Source: Actinomycetes bacterium
GTDB lineage: Bacteria; Actinomycetota; Actinomycetes; Nanopelagicales; Nanopelagicaceae
Assembly: GCA_025355305.1 (NCBI GenBank)
Contig: JANXZW010000018.1
Coordinates: forward strand, 1 to 35,692
Direction of reading: 5' to 3'
DNA: 35,692 bases
The notes under the pieces were generated by a model. The model was not told the DNA's origin, ran no database searches, and saw only the letters and a list, made by a program, of their open reading frames with translations. This document shows, one piece after another, positions 17,065-23,556 of this stretch. Each line of letters opens with the position of its first letter. Within the stretch, counting starts at the first letter, position 1. Made by a program: the position numbers and the translations under genes.

Positions 17065-18714
17065 TTAACCGTTGTAAGCAGCCATCTCGCGTTCAAAGGG
17101 ATCGAGTCCGATAGGACCAATCTTTAACGCGTAGTTATGCCAAGCCTTGATATCAAATTTAGCGCCAAGCCGTTCTTTGGCATCTTCGCGAGCGCGCACC
17201 CAGACGCGTTCCCCGACTTTGTACGAAATAGCCTGTCCGGGCCAACCGAGATAGCGATCGATCTCCGACTTAGCAAAGTCTGGTGCGAGTAAAGCACGAT
17301 TGACCATCAGATCGAAAGCAGAATCCGCGTTCCACACTTTTCCATCGAAATCTTCATAGCCGCAGTGCATTCCAATATCGACAACAATGCGAGCTGCGCG
17401 CATCGCTTGACCCGATAGATATCCCAGTTCGTAGGCCGGATCTGCAAAAGCACCCAACTCATCCATAAATCGTTCGGCATAAAGTGCCCAGCCCTCACCA
17501 TAACCACTGATCCATGCTTCCGTACGTTGAAAACGGGAGAGGCGATCCTTTTCAATAGTTGCGGTAGCAACCTGCAAGTGGTGACCCGGAACTGCTTCGT
17601 GATACCAGGTCGAAGCGATGTGCCAGAAGTTAAATCTTGTATGTCCAAGAGTTGGATACCAGGTCGTACCTGGACGAGAGAGATCTTCACTCGGTCCCAT
17701 GTAATAAGGAGCGGCAGCCGAACCCGCTGGAGCGATACGTGCATCGCAGAACTTAATGCGCGGATCGATATCGAAGTAAACGCCATCGAGTTTTGCAACG
17801 GCCTCTTCGGTGAATTCAATTAACTTTGCCAAGAGATTATCTTCACCCTCGATGCGATGAAGTTCGGCATCTTCGCAATACTCCGCAACTTCCTTAAGGC
17901 TTTTACCTGAAAGTCCGAGCTTGTCGGCAGCACGATACATCCGAGCATTGATTTGATTGAGATCTTCTACTGCCCATTCATACGTAGCCCGAAGATCGAG
18001 ATCGGCACCGGTGAAGTAGCGAGCCCAAGGTGCATAACGTTCGGCGCCTACGCCATCGACATCGAGTGAACGCGGTGCATGGATATCCATCATCCACGCG
18101 GCCATCTCAAGGCACGCGCTTTGGGCGTTCTGCGCTGCCAAATGCAGATCCGGATACTTACCCGCTGAATCGATAGAGCGCGTCATATCGGCATAGCCGC
18201 CCGAACCGTGAACTTCGAGTTGGTCTGCTACACCTAAAACCTGGCGACGAGAAGTTCCAAGACCGAGCGCCTGCATATCTTCAATCAGCGACTTCCATGA
18301 CTCAAGTGCGCCACCGATTGCGTTGAGGCGAGAGGTGATGTTTGCAATTGCCTCATCTCCTTCAGTGTTCATCAGGGTAAAGATGGATCGAATCTCCGCT
18401 ACCGGGTTTGCGATCGGGCCATAGGTTATAAAGGACTCCTTCGAGTCAAATAACTGCAGCGATGACTCAACTCGCTCAATCAGGACCTCCTTAGCGATCC
18501 GATCAATCTCATCGATCGGGGTCATGGCCTTAATCCGGTTGAGCACATCGCGGCGATAATCAGCGACCTTGCTCTGCGCTGCCAAAGAAAAGTCATCCAA
18601 CAGGTGGTCATAACCTGGAATTCCAAGAGCGGTCGCACCCATTGGACTCATGCGACCCAAAGTGTCGATGTATTCATCGGAGATGGCGAATATTTCTGAG
18701 CGATGTGTGGTCAT
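17065..18714 (-). CDS. DUF885 family protein, probable zinc metallopeptidase
   Basis: Cytoplasmic protein of 549 residues from the family DUF885 (PF05960), whose members resemble gluzincin peptidases. The likely zinc motif HEAVPGHH lies at about residues 372-379, followed by the conserved segment with AWISGYGEGWALYAERFMDELG, which is split here only by reading: SGYGEGWALYAERFMDE carries the downstream glutamate. No signal peptide is present. I start at ATG 18714 (MTTHRSEIF) because a TATGCT hexamer sits six bases upstream; the longer frame to 18747 would run through this promoter. The substrate is unknown. It is convergent with putA and divergent from the MFS gene. Confidence 0.85.
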   Translation of the reverse strand: MTTHRSEIFAISDEYIDTLGRMSPMGATALGIPGYDHLLDDFSLAAQSKVADYRRDVLNRIKAMTPIDEIDRIAKEVLIERVESSLQLFDSKESFITYGPIANPVAEIRSIFTLMNTEGDEAIANITSRLNAIGGALESWKSLIEDMQALGLGTSRRQVLGVADQLEVHGSGGYADMTRSIDSAGKYPDLHLAAQNAQSACLEMAAWMMDIHAPRSLDVDGVGAERYAPWARYFTGADLDLRATYEWAVEDLNQINARMYRAADKLGLSGKSLKEVAEYCEDAELHRIEGEDNLLAKLIEFTEEAVAKLDGVYFDIDPRIKFCDARIAPAGSAAAPYYMGPSEDLSRPGTTWYPTLGHTRFNFWHIASTWYHEAVPGHHLQVATATIEKDRLSRFQRTEAWISGYGEGWALYAERFMDELGAFADPAYELGYLSGQAMRAARIVVDIGMHCGYEDFDGKVWNADSAFDLMVNRALLAPDFAKSEIDRYLGWPGQAISYKVGERVWVRAREDAKERLGAKFDIKAWHNYALKIGPIGLDPFEREMAAYNG

Positions 18715-18720
18715 AGTGAG

Positions 18721-18726
18721 AGCATA
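18721..18726 (-). promoter_or_regulatory. -10 element of the DUF885 gene (leaderless start)
   Basis: TATGCT on the minus strand, six bases (CTCACT), then ATG 18714. The hexamer is identical to that of nuoA. No Shine-Dalgarno sequence or clear -35. Confidence 0.6.
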
Positions 18727-18766
18727 ATCCTGATGGCAACGGTGCACGAAGGTTAAAAATCCTCTC

Positions 18767-18772
18767 TAAGAT
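18767..18772 (+). promoter_or_regulatory. -10 element of the MFS transporter gene (leaderless start)
   Basis: TAAGAT, six bases (TCACCG), then GTG 18779. No Shine-Dalgarno sequence is visible. It lies about 40 bases from the oppositely oriented DUF885 promoter. Confidence 0.55.
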
Positions 18773-18778
18773 TCACCG

Positions 18779-19981
18779 GTGGCAAAGAACGAGGGTAGGA
18801 ACGCTCGGAGCGCGCTCTGGCATCTCTTCCTGCTCATGGGAGTGGTCTCCATGGCATGGGTGCCAAGAATCCCAGAGATCAAGCAGCAACTTGGATTAAG
18901 TGATGGCGGCTTGGGCTTCGTTCTCTTGGGAAGTACCTGCGGTGCGCTTATAGGTTCGCAGGTAGCTGGTCGCCTGACACACACCTTCGGCTCGCAACGG
19001 ATTGCCGGTACTGGGGCAGCAATAATGTCTACCGGACTTTTCGCAATGGGCTGCGCGCATCAAATCCTCCAACTCTTTTTGGCTCTCTTCGTCATGGGTT
19101 TTGGGTATGTAATGCTCGATGTAACTGTGAATACACAGGCGGTTGCGGTCGAGAAGATTCTTAATAAGCGCTGGATGTCGAGCTTTCATGGAATGTGGAG
19201 CGTCGGCGCATTTATCACGACCGTGACCGGCGGCTTGGTAGCTCACCTCATCTCTCCCCAATCAGAGCTCAAATTTGTCGCAGCCATTGCTCTGCTCCTC
19301 TACGCACCAGGTATCTATTTCCTACTGGGAGGCGAGCAGGATGGGCATAAAGGCGGAGATGAAAATTCAGTGGGCAAACTCGCCTTCTTTGATAAGTCAT
19401 CGCTACCACTTTGGGCAATCGGCCTGGGTCTACTTGGTTGCTTACTTCCCGAAGGAGCAGCGAGTGACTGGGGTGGGGTTCTACTTCACGACCATATGGG
19501 AGTTGGAAAGGGCGCAGATGCCATCGCCTTCGCAACATTTGCTCTTGCCATGATCACCAGCAGATTCCTCGGGGATCATTGGCTCGCAAAATATGGCCCC
19601 CGCAAGACCGTTCGCACCGGCGGTTTATTTGGAGGTTTAACTTGGGGTCTAGCGATCGCTATCGCAGTTCCACTCTCGGCGCATGCAAAGATCCCGGCAG
19701 TCATCATCATCTGCGTGGGTTTCGCTGCCGCAGGTTTGGGTATTGGACCCATGGTGCCAGCCTTCATGAACGCGGCGGCGCAAGTCCCGGGGATTGCACC
19801 TTCAGTCGCTCTCGCGCGCATCAACATCATCGGACTTTCGGCCTTCTTCATAGGACCCACTCTTACTGGCGGGGTCTCACAACTCACCTCACTCCCATTC
19901 GCCCTCTACATATCTGTTTCGCTATTTCTGTTCACCGGATTCCAGTCTCGCGTGCTCCCCTCTGCCAGCCAGGTGCTCTGA
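18779..19981 (+). CDS. Major facilitator superfamily transporter
   Basis: Integral membrane transporter of 400 residues with about twelve hydrophobic segments and a central polar loop near residues 180-200 (GGEQDGHKGGDENS). The loop after the second helix has a GSQVAGRLTHTFGSQR stretch, comparable to the MFS G-x-x-x-D/G-R signature. The second half begins near SLPLWAIGLGLLGCLLPEG. The general form (FHGMWSVGAF, EGAASDWGGV) resembles YbjJ-like MFS proteins of unknown or sugar-related substrate; I cannot name the substrate. It starts with GTG 18779, placed by the -10 element. A 142-base gap follows before the ATPase gene. Confidence 0.85.
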   Translation: MAKNEGRNARSALWHLFLLMGVVSMAWVPRIPEIKQQLGLSDGGLGFVLLGSTCGALIGSQVAGRLTHTFGSQRIAGTGAAIMSTGLFAMGCAHQILQLFLALFVMGFGYVMLDVTVNTQAVAVEKILNKRWMSSFHGMWSVGAFITTVTGGLVAHLISPQSELKFVAAIALLLYAPGIYFLLGGEQDGHKGGDENSVGKLAFFDKSSLPLWAIGLGLLGCLLPEGAASDWGGVLLHDHMGVGKGADAIAFATFALAMITSRFLGDHWLAKYGPRKTVRTGGLFGGLTWGLAIAIAVPLSAHAKIPAVIIICVGFAAAGLGIGPMVPAFMNAAAQVPGIAPSVALARINIIGLSAFFIGPTLTGGVSQLTSLPFALYISVSLFLFTGFQSRVLPSASQVL

Positions 19982-20067
19982 CCAGACTGCTCTAAACGGC
20001 AGGGCTGACGAGCCGATCGTCGCTGAATCCAGATACTCATTTCTAGTTTTTACTAACTTCACTATTG

Positions 20068-20095
20068 TTGATAATACTATCATTCATGATACTAT
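20068..20095 (+). promoter_or_regulatory. Full -35/-10 promoter of the ATPase gene
   Basis: TTGATA at 20068-20073, a 16-base spacer, and TACTAT at 20090-20095. A predicted start near 20102 gives a 5' leader of about 22 bases containing a GGGGG ribosome site before ATG 20124. This is unlike the -35-poor, leaderless promoters of the neighbouring genes. Confidence 0.5.
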
Positions 20096-20108
20096 CATTA
20101 GTGATACT
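20069..20108 (+). repeat. 15-bp direct repeats and TGATA palindromes before the ATPase gene
   Basis: ATACTATCATT occurs at 20074-20084 and 20089-20099, with a partial third copy (ATACT) at 20104-20108, all in 15-base register. TGATA-C-TATCA at 20087-20097 is a perfect palindrome, and TGATA-N4-TATCA spans 20069-20082. The repeats overlap the predicted promoter, as operators do. The rest of the gap, 19982-20067, shows nothing I recognise. Confidence 0.8.
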
Positions 20109-20123
20109 TATATGGGGGTTGGC

Positions 20124-21554
20124 ATGGCGGGATTTATAGGGCGCGCGGATCAAATGGCTGAGATGAAGAGAGTGCTCAAAAGAATCCAATCTGACACCTC
20201 CGGAAAACCAGGTAAGGCTCTCATTATGAGGGGGCGCAGGCGAGTCGGAAAGTCGCGCTTGGCAGAGGAGTTTTTGGAAAAGTCAGGTAAACCTGGAATT
20301 TTCTTCGTGGCCTCCAAGCAGCAGAGGGAGCATGAGTTAAACAATTTTGTCCAAGCTGTACGGGAGTCCAACATCCCAGACAGGGAAGAATTCAATGGAG
20401 TGACCTTCGCGACTTGGGAGGCAGCCTTGACATCCCTAGCCAGGTTGCTGCCCACTGATATCGAAACAATTATTGTCATCGACGAACTGCCCTACCTTAT
20501 GGAATCTGACCAATCCTTTGAGGGCACCTTGCAAAAGGTATTTGACCGCGAACTGGCCAAAAAACCTGTACTCCTTATCCTCATCGGCTCTGACCTTGCG
20601 ATGATGGAAGCGCTCAATGAATATGGTCGGCCATTCCATCAGCGGGCAACCGAGCTAGTGGTCCCCCCACTCAGTCCTGCCGAAGTCGCTGATATGTTAG
20701 AACTAAGCCCCGAAGCGGCATTCGATGCCTACCTCATCACTGGCGGATTGCCTCTCATTTGCCAAGACTGGAGCCCAAGGGCAACAACGTTGGATTTTCT
20801 AAAGGACTCGCTGAGCTCTTCGACATCCGCTCTCATTGTCAGTGGTGAACGATCGCTCGCAGCGGAATTTCCCCAGGCAGTGGTGGCAAGAAATATCCTC
20901 ACGGCCATCGGGACTGGCGAACGGACCTTTGGAAATATTGGAAAAGCTGCAGGTGGGCTAACCGGCGCAACAGTAAATCGAAGCCTAGAGCTACTTAAGC
21001 AGAAAAGAGTTGTAGCAGTCGAAAGGCCTTATTCGACTATCACCTCGAGTGAGACGCGTTACCGCGTTACCGATTCATATCTGAGATTCTGGTTAAGTTT
21101 TATTGATCCCAACATGCAGGAGCTTGAACGTGGTCGAGGGGATCGAGTGCTACAAAAGATACAAAATGGATACGGCACTTGGCGCGGACGGGCGATCGAA
21201 CCGGTTATCCGCGCGAGTATTGAAAGAATTCCAAACCCTCACGCGCTAGTGATCACCCCCGTTGTGGGTGCTTACTGGACGAGGACCAATAACCCAGAAG
21301 TGGACATAGTGATAGGCGATCGTGGGCCCGTTGCAAATTCCATCGTCGAATGCGGGTCGATAAAGTGGAAAGAGCAGTCCTCATTTGACCAACATGACTT
21401 GTATGAGCTTCTATCTCATATGAAAAAACTACCTGGAGCCGACTCACGTACCCCCATGGTATTGGTCTCACGTTCTGGTTTTAATTTATCAACCACTACC
21501 AATACCAACACTCGACTCTTAGGCGCCAGCGATTTATTGAACGCTTGGAGATAG
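20124..21554 (+). CDS. Archaeal-type ATPase with C-terminal DUF234-like domain
   Basis: STAND-like P-loop ATPase (ATPase_2, PF01637) of 476 residues. MAGFIGRADQMAEM opens the protein; the P-loop is GRRRVGKS at 37-44 and Walker B is TIIVIDE at 115-121. A winged-helix segment lies near 275-330 (IGKAAGGLTGATVNRSLELL). The C-terminal domain (from about 345) ends in a PD-(D/E)xK-like core: NPEVDIVIGD, then VECGSIKWKE. The cellular role of this widespread family is not established. I start at ATG 20124, which follows GGGGG; an in-frame ATG at 20112 is weaker. Its promoter style and apparent richness in AGA/AGG codons (not counted) differ from neighbours, and it ends 31 bases from a tRNA 3' end, so horizontal arrival is plausible. 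Confidence 0.85.
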   Translation: MAGFIGRADQMAEMKRVLKRIQSDTSGKPGKALIMRGRRRVGKSRLAEEFLEKSGKPGIFFVASKQQREHELNNFVQAVRESNIPDREEFNGVTFATWEAALTSLARLLPTDIETIIVIDELPYLMESDQSFEGTLQKVFDRELAKKPVLLILIGSDLAMMEALNEYGRPFHQRATELVVPPLSPAEVADMLELSPEAAFDAYLITGGLPLICQDWSPRATTLDFLKDSLSSSTSALIVSGERSLAAEFPQAVVARNILTAIGTGERTFGNIGKAAGGLTGATVNRSLELLKQKRVVAVERPYSTITSSETRYRVTDSYLRFWLSFIDPNMQELERGRGDRVLQKIQNGYGTWRGRAIEPVIRASIERIPNPHALVITPVVGAYWTRTNNPEVDIVIGDRGPVANSIVECGSIKWKEQSSFDQHDLYELLSHMKKLPGADSRTPMVLVSRSGFNLSTTTNTNTRLLGASDLLNAWR

Positions 21555-21585
21555 CGGGCCTAGATACGGCATGAAATAAGCTGTG

Positions 21586-21657
21586 AGCCCCCCGTCAGGA
21601 TTGAACTGACGACCTTCCGCTTACAAGGCGGATGCTCTACCACTGAGCTAGGGAGGC
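21586..21657 (-). tRNA. tRNA-Thr (anticodon UGU)
   Basis: Minus-strand cloverleaf of 72 bases. The acceptor stem GCCTCCC pairs with GGGGGGC (one G-T pair), the D arm is GCTC/GAGC, the anticodon stem TCCGC/GCGGA encloses the loop CTTGTAA (anticodon TGT), and the T arm GTCAG/CTGAC encloses TTCAATC. The discriminator base is T and the 3' CCA is not encoded, so it must be added after transcription. It stands alone between two plus-strand genes. Confidence 0.97.
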
Positions 21658-21659
21658 GG

Positions 21660-21674
21660 GCCACCGAAGGTGGC
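21660..21674 (-). other. Hairpin in the tRNA-Thr leader
   Basis: GCCACC-GAA-GGTGGC on the plus strand forms a six-pair stem with a three-base loop. It ends two bases before the tRNA 5' end and would lie in the precursor's 5' leader. No T-run follows on either strand, so it is not a standard terminator. Confidence 0.6.
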
Positions 21675-21690
21675 ATTTGCGCGAAGGGCA

Positions 21691-21696
21691 ATTATG
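21691..21696 (-). promoter_or_regulatory. Probable -10 element of the tRNA-Thr gene
   Basis: CATAAT on the minus strand, 33 bases upstream of the mature tRNA, matching TATAAT at five of six bases. The -35 region (TTCGCT or TCGCTT) is weak. Confidence 0.45.
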
Positions 21697-21736
21697 GCAC
21701 GGACCAATGGTGGAAGCGAACTTGCTCACTTCGGGG

Positions 21737-21742
21737 TAGGTT
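21737..21742 (+). promoter_or_regulatory. -10 element of ppx (leaderless start)
   Basis: TAGGTT, six bases (TCGCAG), then GTG 21749. No Shine-Dalgarno sequence. Confidence 0.5.
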
Positions 21743-21748
21743 TCGCAG

Positions 21749-22669
21749 GTGCGCCTCGGAGTCCTTGATGTTGGTTCAAATACCATCCATCTACAAGTGG
21801 TCGATACGCATATGGGAGCTCGCCCTAATCCCACCTTTAACTACAAAGAGGAACTCCGCCTCACTGAGTTCCTTGATAGTAAAAATGAGATCAGTGCAGA
21901 GGGAATTGGACTCTTGCGTCGCTCTATCGGCAATGCGGTACTTCAGGCCCGCACCGTTCAGGTAAAGGAGTTTCTTCCCTTTGCCACCTCAGCGCTGCGC
22001 GAGGCAAGTAACGGTGAAAAAATTATCGCCGATCTCAACAAGGAATTTAAGATTGATCTGCAAGTTCTCTCTGGCGATGAAGAGGCGAAGCTAACCTTCC
22101 TGGCAGCGCGCCGCTGGTTCGGCTGGTCGAGCGGACGACTACTGGTAATTGATATTGGCGGTGGCTCTCTAGAGATCGCCGTTGGGGTGGATGAGTCTCC
22201 CGAGGTGGCGACCTCCCTCCCTCTCGGCGCATCTCGCCTGACTCAGAAATTTCTCAATGGTAACCCCTACATACAAAAGGGAATCAATGAGATGCGCGAA
22301 CATATCGAGTCACAACTTGAGGCAGTGCTCCCAGCGCTTGTGAAACATCAGGACTCAGATCGCTCCATTGCGACAAGCAAGACCTTGCGCACGCTAGCTC
22401 GTTTAAGTGGTGACTGGTTTGATACTAATGGTGCTGTGATTCGATTTGATGTTATACGTAAGATCGCCACTCGACTTGCTGATATGACTCATGAAGAGCG
22501 CACTAAGTTACCAGGCGTCTCTTCCAATCGCGCTAAACAGATAGTCGCTGGCGCATTTGTGACCGAGAGCGTGATGCGAAACCTTGATCTGCGCGAGTTA
22601 GAGATCTGCCCCTGGGCGCTTCGCGAAGGAATTGTCTTAAGGTATATGGATTGGATGGAGAAGGGTTAA
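21749..22669 (+). CDS. ppx: Ppx/GppA-type exopolyphosphatase
   Basis: ASKHA-fold phosphatase of 306 residues, the short single-module form found in actinobacteria. It is expected to trim polyphosphate from the end and, in some relatives, to hydrolyse pppGpp. Conserved blocks are GVLDVGSNTIHLQVVD at residues 4-19 (phosphate 1 loop), PFATSALREASN, SGDEEAKLTFLAARRW (with catalytic-region Glu) and LVIDIGGGSLEIAVG (phosphate 2 loop). It is convergent with mutT1-ppk1, so polymer-breaking and polymer-making genes face each other. Its stop overlaps the mutT1 stop by two bases. The start is GTG, placed by the -10 element. Confidence 0.92.
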   Translation: MRLGVLDVGSNTIHLQVVDTHMGARPNPTFNYKEELRLTEFLDSKNEISAEGIGLLRRSIGNAVLQARTVQVKEFLPFATSALREASNGEKIIADLNKEFKIDLQVLSGDEEAKLTFLAARRWFGWSSGRLLVIDIGGGSLEIAVGVDESPEVATSLPLGASRLTQKFLNGNPYIQKGINEMREHIESQLEAVLPALVKHQDSDRSIATSKTLRTLARLSGDWFDTNGAVIRFDVIRKIATRLADMTHEERTKLPGVSSNRAKQIVAGAFVTESVMRNLDLRELEICPWALREGIVLRYMDWMEKG

Positions 22670-23556
22670 ACCTTGGGAGCGGCGACTCGATCGATCTGCA
22701 AAACCTCTTTCTTATTGTGAAAGAGCACCCAAGCTTCACCAGGTAGCAATTTATTATCAGGATAATCAAAATCAATTTTCTTCGTCAACTTCTCCATCAT
22801 GCGCGGAAGCACCGGATTGTGGCTGCAGAGAACTATCTGACGGTTCTTCTTGATTAAATCCTTGGCATATTCAATCGCCTTCTCTTTATTCTTCTTATAG
22901 GTGTACTCGCTCACGGCATTTGTGATTACCGGCGTGATCTGTAATGACTTCGCCATCTGAGCCACGGTATCCAAACAACGGACAGCATCTGATGTATGAA
23001 TCTCTTCAACGCCAAAGACCTGGTAGAGAGATAGCATCCGTTTTGCTTGCAGCTGTCCAACGAGTTGCAGCGGACGATCTTCATCCTCACCCTGCCACTC
23101 CACGCGCTCCAGGGCTTTACCGTGGCGCAACATGATTAAAGCGGAGGAGTCATAGGGAGTCAGTGCAAAGCGGTCCAGGATCTCCTTGTCACTCTCGCGC
23201 GTTGCGCGGAAAGCGGCCGATTGCAGATCCAGCCATATGATCTGATCTACTTCTTCGTTGGGATGAAAAGAACTCTTATCTTCAACGAGGGATGCACTCC
23301 AATAATCTACGCGCTTAAGGCCATCGGGAACGAAGTACTCCACGGCTCCGACATACGGACCCAACTTGATGCTCAGCCCAGTCTCCTCTAACACCTCGCG
23401 GTAGGCGCAGGAGATAAGTGCCTCGCCCTCTTCAAGTTTGCCCTTAGGCAGCGACCAATCGTCATAGCGAGGTCGATGGACGAGGAGGACTTCGACCTCT
23501 CCCTCAATATCTCTGCGCCAAATTACTCCGCCGGCGGCGACGATCGTTGGAGTCAT
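22666..23556 (-). CDS. mutT1: Two-domain Nudix hydrolase / histidine phosphatase (MutT1 type)
   Basis: The 296-residue protein joins an N-terminal Nudix domain (box GKLEEGEALISC...REVLEETG, residues 39-60) to a C-terminal histidine phosphatase domain (LRHGKAL, His145). A later phosphatase His lies in VLCSHNPVLP. This fusion is the architecture of mycobacterial MutT1, which sanitises 8-oxo-dGTP/GTP and degrades dinucleoside polyphosphates. In mycobacteria, too, mutT1 neighbours ppk1. I start at ATG 23556 (MTPTIVAAGG), which overlaps the ppk1 stop (ATGA), rather than at the longer frame to 23574. The overlap predicts translational coupling with ppk1. Confidence 0.92.
   Translation of the reverse strand: MTPTIVAAGGVIWRRDIEGEVEVLLVHRPRYDDWSLPKGKLEEGEALISCAYREVLEETGLSIKLGPYVGAVEYFVPDGLKRVDYWSASLVEDKSSFHPNEEVDQIIWLDLQSAAFRATRESDKEILDRFALTPYDSSALIMLRHGKALERVEWQGEDEDRPLQLVGQLQAKRMLSLYQVFGVEEIHTSDAVRCLDTVAQMAKSLQITPVITNAVSEYTYKKNKEKAIEYAKDLIKKNRQIVLCSHNPVLPRMMEKLTKKIDFDYPDNKLLPGEAWVLFHNKKEVLQIDRVAAPKV

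Noticed and set aside
19982-20067. Search for a duplicate of the tRNA-Thr 3' end marking an integrated element
   Set aside because: No copy of the T-arm/acceptor sequence was found between the MFS and ATPase genes, and no integrase is present.
20124-21554. Call of the ATPase as a defence system or nuclease effector
   Set aside because: No partner genes, phage genes or mobility genes flank it, and the ECGSIKW tail motif does not clearly preserve an ExK nuclease site. Only an ATPase family call is supportable.
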